NCBI RefSeq assembly: GCF_003014575.1
Contig: NZ_PYGF01000001.1
Location: 186,001-250,000, forward strand
From: Cecembia rubra
GTDB taxonomy: Bacteria > Bacteroidota > Bacteroidia > Cytophagales > Cyclobacteriaceae
Direction: 5' to 3'
Length of the DNA stretch: 64,000 nt
In this document: positions 45,391-53,546 of the stretch, piece by piece
Position numbering within the stretch: the first letter of the stretch is position 1
Layout: each line of letters starts with the position of its first letter
Notes under the pieces: model-generated
Told to the model about the DNA's origin: nothing
The model's database searches: none
What the model saw: only the letters and a program-made list of their open reading frames with translations
Made by a program: the position numbers and the translations under genes

Positions 45391-45999
45391 CTTAGGAAAA
45401 GGGATTTCAAAAGTTGGAACTGACATATCCTTTGAGGTATCTGAAACCTTAAAGTTGTATTGTTTTTGACTCAATAAATTATTACCTCCCAATAGTCGCT
45501 TGATAATAGTAAATAAGCATTATTCCCCAAAGACCTGCTGGAATACCCTGTGGTGTTCTTGCAGGTCTTTTTCGCTTTAAAGGGCCATTCGGATAGTGCG
45601 TTCATAATGGAGTTTAGAGGCTAATGCTGCATATTTATGGAAGGCGATTTTGGTGGCTTCGGCGATAGGATATCTGAAAATACCCGTAGATGCCTTGAAG
45701 TAAAATGCAATTCCTGCCCTTTTTCTCAGCAATTCTCAGGGCATTGCGACAGCAATTGGCCAACAGTTTGGCGAAAGAAGCCTTTTTATAGTCTTTGATG
45801 CTTGTTACTGGAAATGGTGGCAAGAGAATTGGTGAGGACATTGTCAGATTAAAACCACTTTTGGTCTCAAATTAGAAATAAGCCTGTATTAAGAGGGGGG
45901 ATAGGAGCACAAAGATTTATTGATAAGGAAATGCTATTAAATAGAAGAAATATTCAAGGCAATATATGTTGATTTTGAACGGATCCTGAGAGGATTTTT
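45391..45999. other. Gene-poor stretch holding a macro-domain relic
   Basis: This stretch contains the macro-domain pseudogene at 45520-45841 on the minus strand. On the plus strand, ATCCT-GAG-AGGAT followed by seven T (45982-46001) is a short terminator-like hairpin at the 3' end of the CocE-type gene. Otherwise nothing is seen. Confidence 0.6.
45520..45841 (-). pseudogene. Truncated, frameshifted macro-domain (ADP-ribose) gene
   Basis: Minus-strand fragments follow the order of YmdB-type macro domains: LLANCCRNALRIAEKKG, a frame change at about 45708-45718, then ASTGIFRYPIAEATKIAF (family pattern STGxYxYPxxxAAxIA), RTIRMAL, an in-frame TAA (45579-45577), and SEKDLQEHHRVFQQVFGE before a final TAA at 45522-45520. 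The N-terminal half, including the first ADP-ribose-binding loops, is missing or unrecognisable. Macro domains remove ADP-ribose or O-acetyl-ADP-ribose; this copy cannot be functional. Confidence 0.65.
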
Positions 46000-47763
46000 T
46001 TAATTTGGAATAATGGGAAGATCAATAAACGATACGTTCATTTTGTTCCTGTATATACTTATTATCGGAGTTCCTTCTTCTGGAACACGATCAAACGTGT
46101 CTTTATCTGCTCCTGAAATGGCAACCCTGATAGAATGTCCTTTCTTTATCAAAATAGATGTTGGCCATAACTTTAAGCTGATTTCCTGGATTTGATCCAC
46201 TGGCATAGGAGATGCATCAGATTCACGAAATGAATGGTAGGGGATACCTTCAAACATATCATTTGATGATAGTTTGCGGTTTTCAAGCAAAAGACCACCT
46301 TCAGTTAAATATCTACTTCTACCCTGTTGATCTACATCTTCTAGGTAAACAAATAATGCTCCCTCCTGATGTGTGGAAGAAAGCTGGAGGGTAATAAAAG
46401 GTGTTCCTGTTATTTGAAGATCTTCCTTTAGTGGCTCACTGGTATAAGTCAGCATCATAGAATCTGCATGATTTCTATTATCTAAATTCAGGATGGGTTT
46501 TCCTAATTGCGTAGCCCATCGGTTATTGGTTCCAGTACTGACTTCAAAGTTGACTTTATATTGATCTTCACCTGAATCATCAGCTGAGGCTATAAGTTTC
46601 AATGTGCCATTACTTCCCAAGTAATATTTCAATCTTTTTTGCCCTTTAGGAGGCCAAACATCAGATTCTTTAAATGCTTCTTCACCAAAATTGTAATACC
46701 TGATAGTCGGCCAATTTTCAACTCCAACTTGCTTACCTTTCAGGTGGAAATCAAAAAAGTCCAATTGCATTTGCATTTGTTCCCGGACAGAAGGTTCAGG
46801 GGAGATCAATTGATCCGAAACTTTAAATGGACTTGCATGGTAGGCACCACCATGTGAGGTAGGCTTCATGATGACTTTTTGGGGATTTGTGAAATGTTCC
46901 AACCTAAGTAAGCTTCCTTCCGCAGTACCAGCATCCAGCCAGCTGGTAAGTACTAACATGGGGACTTTAGATTCCTGGATTTCTTTTTTCCAGAAAAGTG
47001 GATCGCTTTCTTCATAGGTGAATTCGGCAAATTTAGAATCTCTAAATCTTGCTTTAGTTGCTGATTCCAAAACAATGGGATTGTTTGAATGCTCTTTAAT
47101 CGCTTCAGTGGGAACGAATTCAGTTACACGTCTTACACTAGCTCCTAAATTTTCGGAGGAGTTTTGATCCATCCAGTTGACCATCTGACTCCATTGTGAA
47201 ATGAATCCTGTTGCCAACATGCCATAAGGCCTTATTGGACTTTCAAATACATTAAAATCTGACCAACCAATCACTACTGCCTTAATGGCCATATGTCCAG
47301 TAGCACATAACAATTCAGCCGTAGTACCTGAATATGACCCTCCAAATGCTCCAATATTTCCGTCCGACCAATCTTGCTTTACCATCCAATCTACCACATG
47401 ATAGGCATCTTTTACTTCGGTGGGAGTATATTCACCAGTCCTGATACCATAAGAAGCACCCGTACCTCTTACATCAACTTTGGCCAGGATATAGTCATTT
47501 TCGAGGAATAACTTATCAATTCTTCTAAGCGAGGGTTTAGGCTTACCTGTTTGTGGATCTTCACTACCCCTCCAATACCTTGTAAATTCAAACAAAACTG
47601 GAAGTTTTTGACCTTGATAGTTTTCAGGAAAATATACATCCACTGCCAATCGGACTCCATCTTCAGCAGGGACATAAAAAGATTTGAAATGCTCTGATTG
47701 ACTTAAGCAGAATTGATAGGATGAAAGAAAAATTAATAACAGGGAAAGTTTTATTGTCCTCAT
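46000..47763 (-). CDS. CocE/NonD-family hydrolase (X-Pro dipeptidyl-peptidase type)
   Basis: A 587-residue secreted alpha/beta hydrolase with signal peptide MRTIKLSLLLIFLSSYQFCLSQ. The catalytic serine is in GAFGGSYSGTTAEL, the aspartate in TSWLDAGTAEG and the histidine in KPTSHGG. The C-terminal ~200 residues form the jelly-roll typical of S15/CocE enzymes (LQLSSTHQEGALFVYLEDVD). It acts on esters or amides, including acyl-amino acid or X-Pro substrates. A longer frame from 47892 adds 43 residues before the signal peptide and is not used. Confidence 0.9.
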   Translation of the reverse strand: MRTIKLSLLLIFLSSYQFCLSQSEHFKSFYVPAEDGVRLAVDVYFPENYQGQKLPVLFEFTRYWRGSEDPQTGKPKPSLRRIDKLFLENDYILAKVDVRGTGASYGIRTGEYTPTEVKDAYHVVDWMVKQDWSDGNIGAFGGSYSGTTAELLCATGHMAIKAVVIGWSDFNVFESPIRPYGMLATGFISQWSQMVNWMDQNSSENLGASVRRVTEFVPTEAIKEHSNNPIVLESATKARFRDSKFAEFTYEESDPLFWKKEIQESKVPMLVLTSWLDAGTAEGSLLRLEHFTNPQKVIMKPTSHGGAYHASPFKVSDQLISPEPSVREQMQMQLDFFDFHLKGKQVGVENWPTIRYYNFGEEAFKESDVWPPKGQKRLKYYLGSNGTLKLIASADDSGEDQYKVNFEVSTGTNNRWATQLGKPILNLDNRNHADSMMLTYTSEPLKEDLQITGTPFITLQLSSTHQEGALFVYLEDVDQQGRSRYLTEGGLLLENRKLSSNDMFEGIPYHSFRESDASPMPVDQIQEISLKLWPTSILIKKGHSIRVAISGADKDTFDRVPEEGTPIISIYRNKMNVSFIDLPIIPN

Positions 47764-47999
47764 TTCTATTTGTGATCTTTTTTTGAATATCCTATTGTTA
47801 AGAGAATTGGGTATATTATTCCAAGTGATTAAAATATCTAATTCCTGGCCCAAAATTTTTTTCAATTCCAACACATTTATTGACAGAGACAAACAAGGCT
47901 TGTCTGGTCTAGGTTTTGGTAAAATGAAAAGCTGAATCCAAAGTACGGGTTGCTATGTTTACTGAAATAGTCGTTTAGTAAATTTTCAACTTTATCATT

Positions 48000-48560
48000 C
48001 TATTTTTTATACTTGTCATTGAGTCCCTTTCCTTCAAGGATCATTGGACGGACCTTTGCCAAGCGCTCAATTTGTGTTTGTTCTCTTTTCGCTCCGCCAA
48101 TATGTTCTGCATATTCCTTTTGCTTACCCGGGGTAAGTTTGTCAAATGCTGTTTTAAGCAGCGCATCTGATTCCAGGGCTTTTTCCAGAAATTCAGGCAT
48201 TTCAAATTGCCCAGGCTTGGCCGGTACCAGCTTAATTCCCGCTTTTTCGTTTTCAATAGCCTCTTTGATATAAGCGGATACTGAAGCTTCGTCAATTTCC
48301 TCCATTGAATTGAACCTCCATTGTCGAAGTGACTTGGTTTTTCCTTCTTGGGCATTTATAAAAACTCCCTTGGGATCTTTCATAAAAACCCCATTGTAAA
48401 ACCAAATTCCAACATAATTCTTGAAAGGGGCAATACCCATTACATTCTTTCCTTTGTAGGTGTACACATCAATTCCCCATTTGATGCTATGCTCTAATTC
48501 AGTTTGTTCTGCCAAAGATTTTAAAAGGGAGATTTCCTCTGCCCAAGATGACTTATCCAT
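48000..48560 (-). CDS. YdeI/OmdA-family protein (DUF1801-like)
   Basis: A 186-residue cytosolic protein. The N-terminal DUF1801 part (EHSIKWGIDVYTYKGKNVMG, VGIWFYNGVFMKDP) is followed by the OmdA-type C-terminus (DKLTPGKQKEYAEHIGGAKR, RLAKVRPMILEGKGLNDKYKK). Biochemical role is unknown. It begins 4 nt after the MFS gene stop on the same strand and is the last gene of the amidase-MFS-YdeI operon. Confidence 0.88.
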   Translation of the reverse strand: MDKSSWAEEISLLKSLAEQTELEHSIKWGIDVYTYKGKNVMGIAPFKNYVGIWFYNGVFMKDPKGVFINAQEGKTKSLRQWRFNSMEEIDEASVSAYIKEAIENEKAGIKLVPAKPGQFEMPEFLEKALESDALLKTAFDKLTPGKQKEYAEHIGGAKREQTQIERLAKVRPMILEGKGLNDKYKK

Positions 48561-48564
48561 AACT

Positions 48565-49725
48565 TCATTTCAATTTTTCTTTAACAAAATAAAACAATCC
48601 AAAAACAGGTCCTAATCCCAGAACGAGAAAAAGAAAACGATTAGGAACCATAAAATTCAGAAAGTTTAATAGTTGTATACTGAGAACAGATATTCCAAAT
48701 CCAATAGAATTTACAATTGTCAGAGCTGTACCTCGGTTCATTTCAGGTGAGTTTTGAGCTACCAAGGTTGAAAACATAGGTGAATCAGCGGTTACGGATA
48801 AACCCCAAATCATAAGGAATAATAAAAATACCACAGGATAGGGTTGTGACAGAATCAAAGGAGACAAGAAACAACAAATTCCCGATATAGCCAATGCGAA
48901 TTTGGCTATTTGACCGGGATGGAATTTTTCGGATAGATAGCCTCCCATAGCACAGGATAATCCCCCTAATCCGATAATGGCAAAACTGATAAAGGAAATG
49001 TTCAATTCCTGCCCATGTAGTTTACCAAAATATTGGATGAATACTGGTAAAAAAGCCCAAAATGCATATAGTTCCCACATGTGGCCAAAATAGCCCAAGG
49101 CTGCAGTCCGGAATGATCTGACCTGAAATATTTTGAAAAAGACTGTGAAATCAAAGGTTTGACTGGGTTTGCGAAAAGGGCCATTTGGTACCAATATCCA
49201 AATCATTAGTCCTCCAATAACTGATAAAGTAGAAGTGGTATACAGCACGATTCGCCAAGGTAATTCATCGGAAATACTCCTTACTAAATGGGGAAAGGCA
49301 GTTCCTAATACCAAAGCACCAACCAATAAACCCAGAGATTTTCCTAAACCTTTTTGGAAATAATCAGAAGCGATTTTCATACCCACAGGATAAATTCCAG
49401 CCAGAAAAAAACCTGTCCCAAATCTTAAAAATAGAATTTGAATTCCAGTCAACCCTTTTAGGCTGATAGCAATATTAAACACTGAGGCGAGAATAGCGCT
49501 GGACAGGAATACATTGGAAGGAGAAAACTTATCTGCTATTGTAAAAATAGCAAATATCAAAGTGCCTGAAATAAAGCCTAGCTGTACTGCTGAAGTGATA
49601 TTTCCCAAAAAGGCTGAGGCCAGGTTCAGTTCTGCTGCCATATCTCCAAGTACCGCATTACCTGCGAACCATAAGGAAGTACACAGAAACTGGGCGATGA
49701 CAATAATGGGAAGAACATGCTTCAT
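48565..49725 (-). CDS. MFS transporter
   Basis: A 386-residue inner-membrane protein with about twelve transmembrane helices and the MFS pattern: a GxLxxxxGxRxxxxxA-type loop is weak, but FGTGFFLAGIYPVGMKIASDYF and the central cytoplasmic loop (residues ~185-195) are clear. The N-terminal half is like CynX/NimT or 'YNFM' type importers. The upstream amidase suggests the cargo may be an amide, its product or a peptide-like compound; this is contextual inference. It has a 31-nt gap to the amidase gene and 4 nt to the YdeI gene. Confidence 0.88.
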   Translation of the reverse strand: MKHVLPIIVIAQFLCTSLWFAGNAVLGDMAAELNLASAFLGNITSAVQLGFISGTLIFAIFTIADKFSPSNVFLSSAILASVFNIAISLKGLTGIQILFLRFGTGFFLAGIYPVGMKIASDYFQKGLGKSLGLLVGALVLGTAFPHLVRSISDELPWRIVLYTTSTLSVIGGLMIWILVPNGPFRKPSQTFDFTVFFKIFQVRSFRTAALGYFGHMWELYAFWAFLPVFIQYFGKLHGQELNISFISFAIIGLGGLSCAMGGYLSEKFHPGQIAKFALAISGICCFLSPLILSQPYPVVFLLFLMIWGLSVTADSPMFSTLVAQNSPEMNRGTALTIVNSIGFGISVLSIQLLNFLNFMVPNRFLFLVLGLGPVFGLFYFVKEKLK

Positions 49726-49756
49726 ATTTATAGCATAAGTTAATTTTTTTGAATGA

Positions 49757-51412
49757 TTATTTCACCGAAAGGGGAACTAGACCATGGTATTTATATGCTT
49801 CTTGGTAAATACTGGCCAAACTAACCAACTTATCTTCTCCAAAATAATTACCAATCAATGTGAGGCTGGTAGGTCTGCCTTTATCGTCAAATCCATTGGG
49901 AAGGCTAAGTGCCGGATGCCCGGTTAGGTTGGTCATTAGTAATTGATTTCCTGCATAAGTAGGTGAAAGAACCAGATCAAATTCCTTTATAAGGTCATGA
50001 AAATCCTGGATAAGCAGTGTCCTGTGCCTGTTGGCCTGCAAATATTCCACAGCAGGAATAAATCTAGATTGGCGGAGAGAATTGGCACGTGAACCTTCAT
50101 GTTGCTCTTCAAGTTGATCCACTGTACCAGAGCGAACAAGTTCATCAAAAAAAGCCCCTGATTCAGCTCTTAAAATGATATCAAATACTTCAAAGGGGAA
50201 ATTCTGTGGAATAGAAATTGGAATGGGGTTAATCCCTATTTTTTTCAACTCATCCAAGGTTCTTTGGTTATTATGGCCAGAAGAAGAACTATCCTTCTCA
50301 AAAAGCTCGTGGAAATAAGCGACTTTTAGTTGAGTGATATCTAACTTGTTCAAGGGTTTAAATGCTGCAGCTTTTGTTGTTCTATCTTTTGGATCCACCC
50401 CACGGATATAATCAAAAACCAAGGCACAGTCTTCTGCAGAACGACAGATTGGGCCAACTTTATCCATTGACCAGGAGAGTACCATAAATCCATGTTTGCT
50501 GACAGCACCAAAAGTGGGCCTTAAACCCGTACTTCCTGTGCGTGTGGAAGGGGCGATGATCGAACCCAATGTTTCTGTGCCAATAGAAAAAGCAACCAAA
50601 CCAGCTGCAGTTGCTGCTCCTGAACCTGCTGAAGAGCCTGTGGCCCCTTGATCCAAATCCCAAGGGTTCTTGGTTTTACCGCCAAACCAAACATCCCCTC
50701 TTGCTAGACTACCTGAGACCAGTTTGCCAAGTAGGACTGCCCCTGCATCTTCCAGTTTTTTTGCTACGGTAGCTATTTCATCAATTACTTGGTTTTGGAA
50801 TGGTGCAGCGCCCCATGTTGTAGGATAACCCGGGACAGCAGCTAGGTCTTTAATGCCATAAGGAATGCCGTGCAATGGACCTCTGTAAAGGCCTTTGGAT
50901 AATTCATCATCTGCTTTTTGTGCCTGCTGTAAGGCCAGATCCTCAGTAATTGTTACAAAACTCAAGAGTTTAGGATCATGCTTTTGAATGCGGTTAAGGT
51001 ACAATTTTGTCAGGTCAGTAGCACTGATTTTCCTTGTATAGATTAATCCCGCCAGATCTAAAAGAGGATAAAAAGCGAGTTCATCAGGGTTATCAGGCAA
51101 AACAGCCCCTTCATTTATTTTCCAAGGATTCAGACCTTCATCTTTTTTGATTACAACATCATTAGGTATTGGATCAAAAATCAAAGCTGGACTGATGGAA
51201 TTGTCCAGGGGGAATTTGCGCATGCTTTCATAACCTTTAAGATTATTATTCAAATAATCCAGCATGGTAGCTATGGTTTCATTTTCGAACCTGATTCCCA
51301 GAAGTTCCTGAGCTGCCTTTACCTTTTTTCTAGTAATTTTCCCCGTAGTTTTGGCCAGGGTAAATCCAAAAATGATTCCTATGACAAGGATCAACCATCC
51401 GTGTTTTTTCAT
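49757..51412 (-). CDS. Membrane-anchored amidase-signature enzyme
   Basis: A 551-residue protein with an N-terminal signal/anchor (GWLILVIGIIFGFTLAKT at about 4-21) and an amidase-signature domain. The catalytic Lys is in HGIPYGIKDLAAVPGYPTTW, the cis-Ser in GATGSSAGSGAATAAG, and the nucleophile Ser in GTETLGSIIAPS. It would hydrolyse a carboxamide or amide bond in the envelope. The upstream in-frame ATG at 51523 would add 37 residues before the hydrophobic anchor and is not used. First gene of an operon with the MFS transporter and YdeI protein. Confidence 0.9.
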   Translation of the reverse strand: MKKHGWLILVIGIIFGFTLAKTTGKITRKKVKAAQELLGIRFENETIATMLDYLNNNLKGYESMRKFPLDNSISPALIFDPIPNDVVIKKDEGLNPWKINEGAVLPDNPDELAFYPLLDLAGLIYTRKISATDLTKLYLNRIQKHDPKLLSFVTITEDLALQQAQKADDELSKGLYRGPLHGIPYGIKDLAAVPGYPTTWGAAPFQNQVIDEIATVAKKLEDAGAVLLGKLVSGSLARGDVWFGGKTKNPWDLDQGATGSSAGSGAATAAGLVAFSIGTETLGSIIAPSTRTGSTGLRPTFGAVSKHGFMVLSWSMDKVGPICRSAEDCALVFDYIRGVDPKDRTTKAAAFKPLNKLDITQLKVAYFHELFEKDSSSSGHNNQRTLDELKKIGINPIPISIPQNFPFEVFDIILRAESGAFFDELVRSGTVDQLEEQHEGSRANSLRQSRFIPAVEYLQANRHRTLLIQDFHDLIKEFDLVLSPTYAGNQLLMTNLTGHPALSLPNGFDDKGRPTSLTLIGNYFGEDKLVSLASIYQEAYKYHGLVPLSVK

Positions 51413-51578
51413 GTTTTCAAAATAGAAAAAAAGCTTGGATTGATTACTTGTTTTGAGGTAATTGGGAAGGATTCTTTTTTGGAAGGGGATTAGGGGGTAT
51501 AGGACTTGAGGAGGGTAGTACAATGTACCAAGTGCCTTGAGGCAAGATGCAAGAGACTAGAAGCAGGAATCAAGTCAG

Positions 51579-52126
51579 GATTTCGGAAGTGGAAAGGGTG
51601 ATTTCGGAAGGTGGATTTCCAAAATCCAATATCGGTCTTTATATTTCTCACATTATAAAAATCCAGCTTCTCGAAAAATTTTAATTTCGTGAAGCGATAC
51701 AGCAGATTTTTAATCTGCAATCCATGTAAAATGAAATAATATTGAAATAACCTTTGAGTACGATGTGGCGCACTCAAAGGTTATTACCATTTCCTAATTC
51801 CATCCTTCACTGTTCCCCAGCTCCAACATCTGACATTTCGTCCTGCCCTTAACTTTGTGGTTTAAAATCATGCGTTGCGTTTTTAGATTTCTCCTTCGCA
51901 CCAATGACAAAAAGCCATTTCTCGCGGCGATCGCTGCTCCCGCTGCGTGAAACCTTTTGTTATTTTATGATCTGAAAATGCAAAATTTTAAAATTTCGAA
52001 ATGACCAGGTGAAGCCTTAGAACTTTTTGACCTGCTGAATTTTTTAAAGGCTCTTTTTAATGAAATTCTTAAATCCGAACGGTTCAAAATCCTAAGGTTT
52101 AAGAATCAATACCTAATTCCGAAATC
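51579..52126. repeat. GGATTTCGGAA repeats bounding a possible decayed MITE
   Basis: GATTTCGGAA occurs at 51579-51588 and 51600-51609 as direct copies 21 bp apart, and inverted (TTCCGAAATC) at 52117-52126. The outer pair shares 11 bp (GGATTTCGGAA) and encloses 548 bp without genes. This could be a decayed miniature element with terminal inverted repeats, or merely a common intergenic repeat word of the genome. Confidence 0.35.
51746..51785. terminator. 14-bp inverted repeat, possible terminator
   Basis: AATAACCTTTGAGT pairs perfectly with ACTCAAAGGTTATT around a 12-nt loop. It lies on the downstream side of the FAH-ThDP-ALDH operon (360 nt after the ALDH stop). No strong T tract follows on either strand, so termination is uncertain. 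Confidence 0.4.
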
Positions 52127-52145
52127 CGATTTCAGACTTCGTGCT

Positions 52146-53546
52146 TTACAAGTGCTTACTTTTCACCACCATCAACTTCTCCCTTGTCATTTCATGCATG
52201 GAATAGGGGATGCCGCCTAGTCCTTCTCCTGAAGCATCACGTCCACCAAATGGCATCCAATCCACTCGGAAAGCAGTATGGTCATTGACCATAACAGCAG
52301 TAGCATTGAGTTTCTGTACTGTGTCCAATGCAATGTCCAGATCTTTGGTGAAAACAGCAGCCTGAAAATGATAGGGTAGAGAATTGGCCTGCTCAATGGC
52401 TTTTTCCCTTTCCCGATAGGGATATACACAAACTACCGGCCCAAAAATCTCTTCCTGGGACACCTTCACATTTTGGGGAGGGTTGTAAATTACAGTTGGT
52501 TCATAACAGGTGTCAGAAAGGCGCTTTCCGCCACAAAGGATTTCTCCTCCATTTTTCTTGGCTTCATTGACCCAATCTTCAACCCGGTCCACTTCTTTTG
52601 GCAAAATCAGGGGACCAACTTCCGTTTTTTCATCTAAGGGATTACCGACAATTAGCTTTTCTGCCAATTTCGCCATTTCTCCGGCTACTTTTCTGGCTAA
52701 ACTTTCATGTACAAATACCTTTTGCACGGAAACACATACCTGACCAGCGTGATAAAAACCCCCTTTTACCAGAGCAGGAATCATTTCATTCAATTGGGCA
52801 TCTGCTTCTACTATCACCGGGGCAGCTCCGCCGTGTTCCAGGGCGCATCGCGTCCCCGGGGCCAATTTGGATTTCAGGTACCATCCTATTTTTGCCGAAC
52901 CAATAAATGATAAATAATTGACCCTCTTGTCAGTGACCAGTTTTTCTGCTTCCTCATTATCGATGATAAGGGCCTGTACCCAATCTTCCGGCACACCGGC
53001 TTCCTTGAGGAGTCCAACAAAAGACAAACAAGAAAGCGGCGTAGTGGATGCAGGCTTAACAATTACAGGGCATCCTGCCGCAAAAGCAGTTACTGTTTGA
53101 TGTACAATTAAATTTAATGGGTGATTGAAGGCTGAAATTGATGCTACAACTCCTATGGGCTCTCTTGTTGTAAATGCGATCCTGTTCACTGAAGCTTGGG
53201 TTAATCCCATGGGAATTTGCTTTCCTGTTAGCCTTCCGATTTCCTCAGCAGCAATCTTGACACCATTGATGGCACGTAAAACTTCGACCTTGGAGTCCAA
53301 ATATGGTTTTCCTCCTTCTGCTGCAGCAGTTTTGGTCAGGGATTCCACCCTGGATTCCATAAGCTTTTGAACTTTCTCCAATATTTCAATTCTTTTATAC
53401 GCAGGAATCCATTGCTTTCGGTCTAAAAATAAGGCATATGCTTTTTGAAGAGCATTTTCTACCTCTTTCTCACCCGCCATTGGAATTTCTTTTATCAAAC
53501 TTTTATCAAAAGGTGAAAAGACTTTCAATGTTTTCTTTTCGCTCAT
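52146..53546 (-). CDS. Aldehyde dehydrogenase (NAD(P)+-dependent)
   Basis: A 466-residue ALDH-superfamily enzyme with all key residues: N141 in AFNHPLN, K164 in VIVKPAS, E237 in LEHGG, and nucleophile C271 in GQVCVS. The C-terminal cofactor motif EIFGPVV is intact. It oxidises an aldehyde to its acid. Its start overlaps the end of the ThDP enzyme gene by 4 nt (ATGA), so the aldehyde may come from that enzyme or from the KdaD-like protein upstream (2-oxoglutarate semialdehyde). Closest class looks like lactaldehyde/phosphonoacetaldehyde-type ALDHs, but this is uncertain. Confidence 0.92.
   Translation of the reverse strand: MSEKKTLKVFSPFDKSLIKEIPMAGEKEVENALQKAYALFLDRKQWIPAYKRIEILEKVQKLMESRVESLTKTAAAEGGKPYLDSKVEVLRAINGVKIAAEEIGRLTGKQIPMGLTQASVNRIAFTTREPIGVVASISAFNHPLNLIVHQTVTAFAAGCPVIVKPASTTPLSCLSFVGLLKEAGVPEDWVQALIIDNEEAEKLVTDKRVNYLSFIGSAKIGWYLKSKLAPGTRCALEHGGAAPVIVEADAQLNEMIPALVKGGFYHAGQVCVSVQKVFVHESLARKVAGEMAKLAEKLIVGNPLDEKTEVGPLILPKEVDRVEDWVNEAKKNGGEILCGGKRLSDTCYEPTVIYNPPQNVKVSQEEIFGPVVCVYPYREREKAIEQANSLPYHFQAAVFTKDLDIALDTVQKLNATAVMVNDHTAFRVDWMPFGGRDASGEGLGGIPYSMHEMTREKLMVVKSKHL

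Larger units (their letters stand above)
51413..52145. other. 733-nt repeat-rich spacer without genes
   Basis: No coding sequence is supported. It holds the GGATTTCGGAA repeats (51579-52126), a 14-bp perfect inverted repeat (51746-51785), a tRNA-anticodon-arm-like hairpin (51702-51718), and an intergenic-repeat-like tract (51885-51908). Base composition is uneven, with a GC-richer patch at 51915-51950. It looks like an accumulation of short mobile or repeat debris. Confidence 0.6.

Noticed and set aside
45529-45570. AAAGACCTGC / GCAGGTCTTT hairpin as intrinsic terminator
   Set aside because: The arms are codons for KDLQ and QQVF in the C-terminus of the macro-domain relic; the 22-nt loop is too long for a typical terminator, so coincidence is likely.
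47764-47892. N-terminal extension of the CocE-type hydrolase
   Set aside because: A normal signal peptide begins at the ATG at 47763; the upstream 43 residues have no family match.
51702-51718. tRNA-Lys-like anticodon arm (GCAGA-TTTTTAA-TCTGC)
   Set aside because: The stem and loop fit an anticodon arm with TTT, but there is no acceptor stem, D arm or T loop around it. Not a tRNA gene, at most a fragment.
52918-53370. Plus-strand ORFs inside the aldehyde dehydrogenase gene
   Set aside because: They are antisense shadows of a well-supported ALDH reading frame with all catalytic residues.
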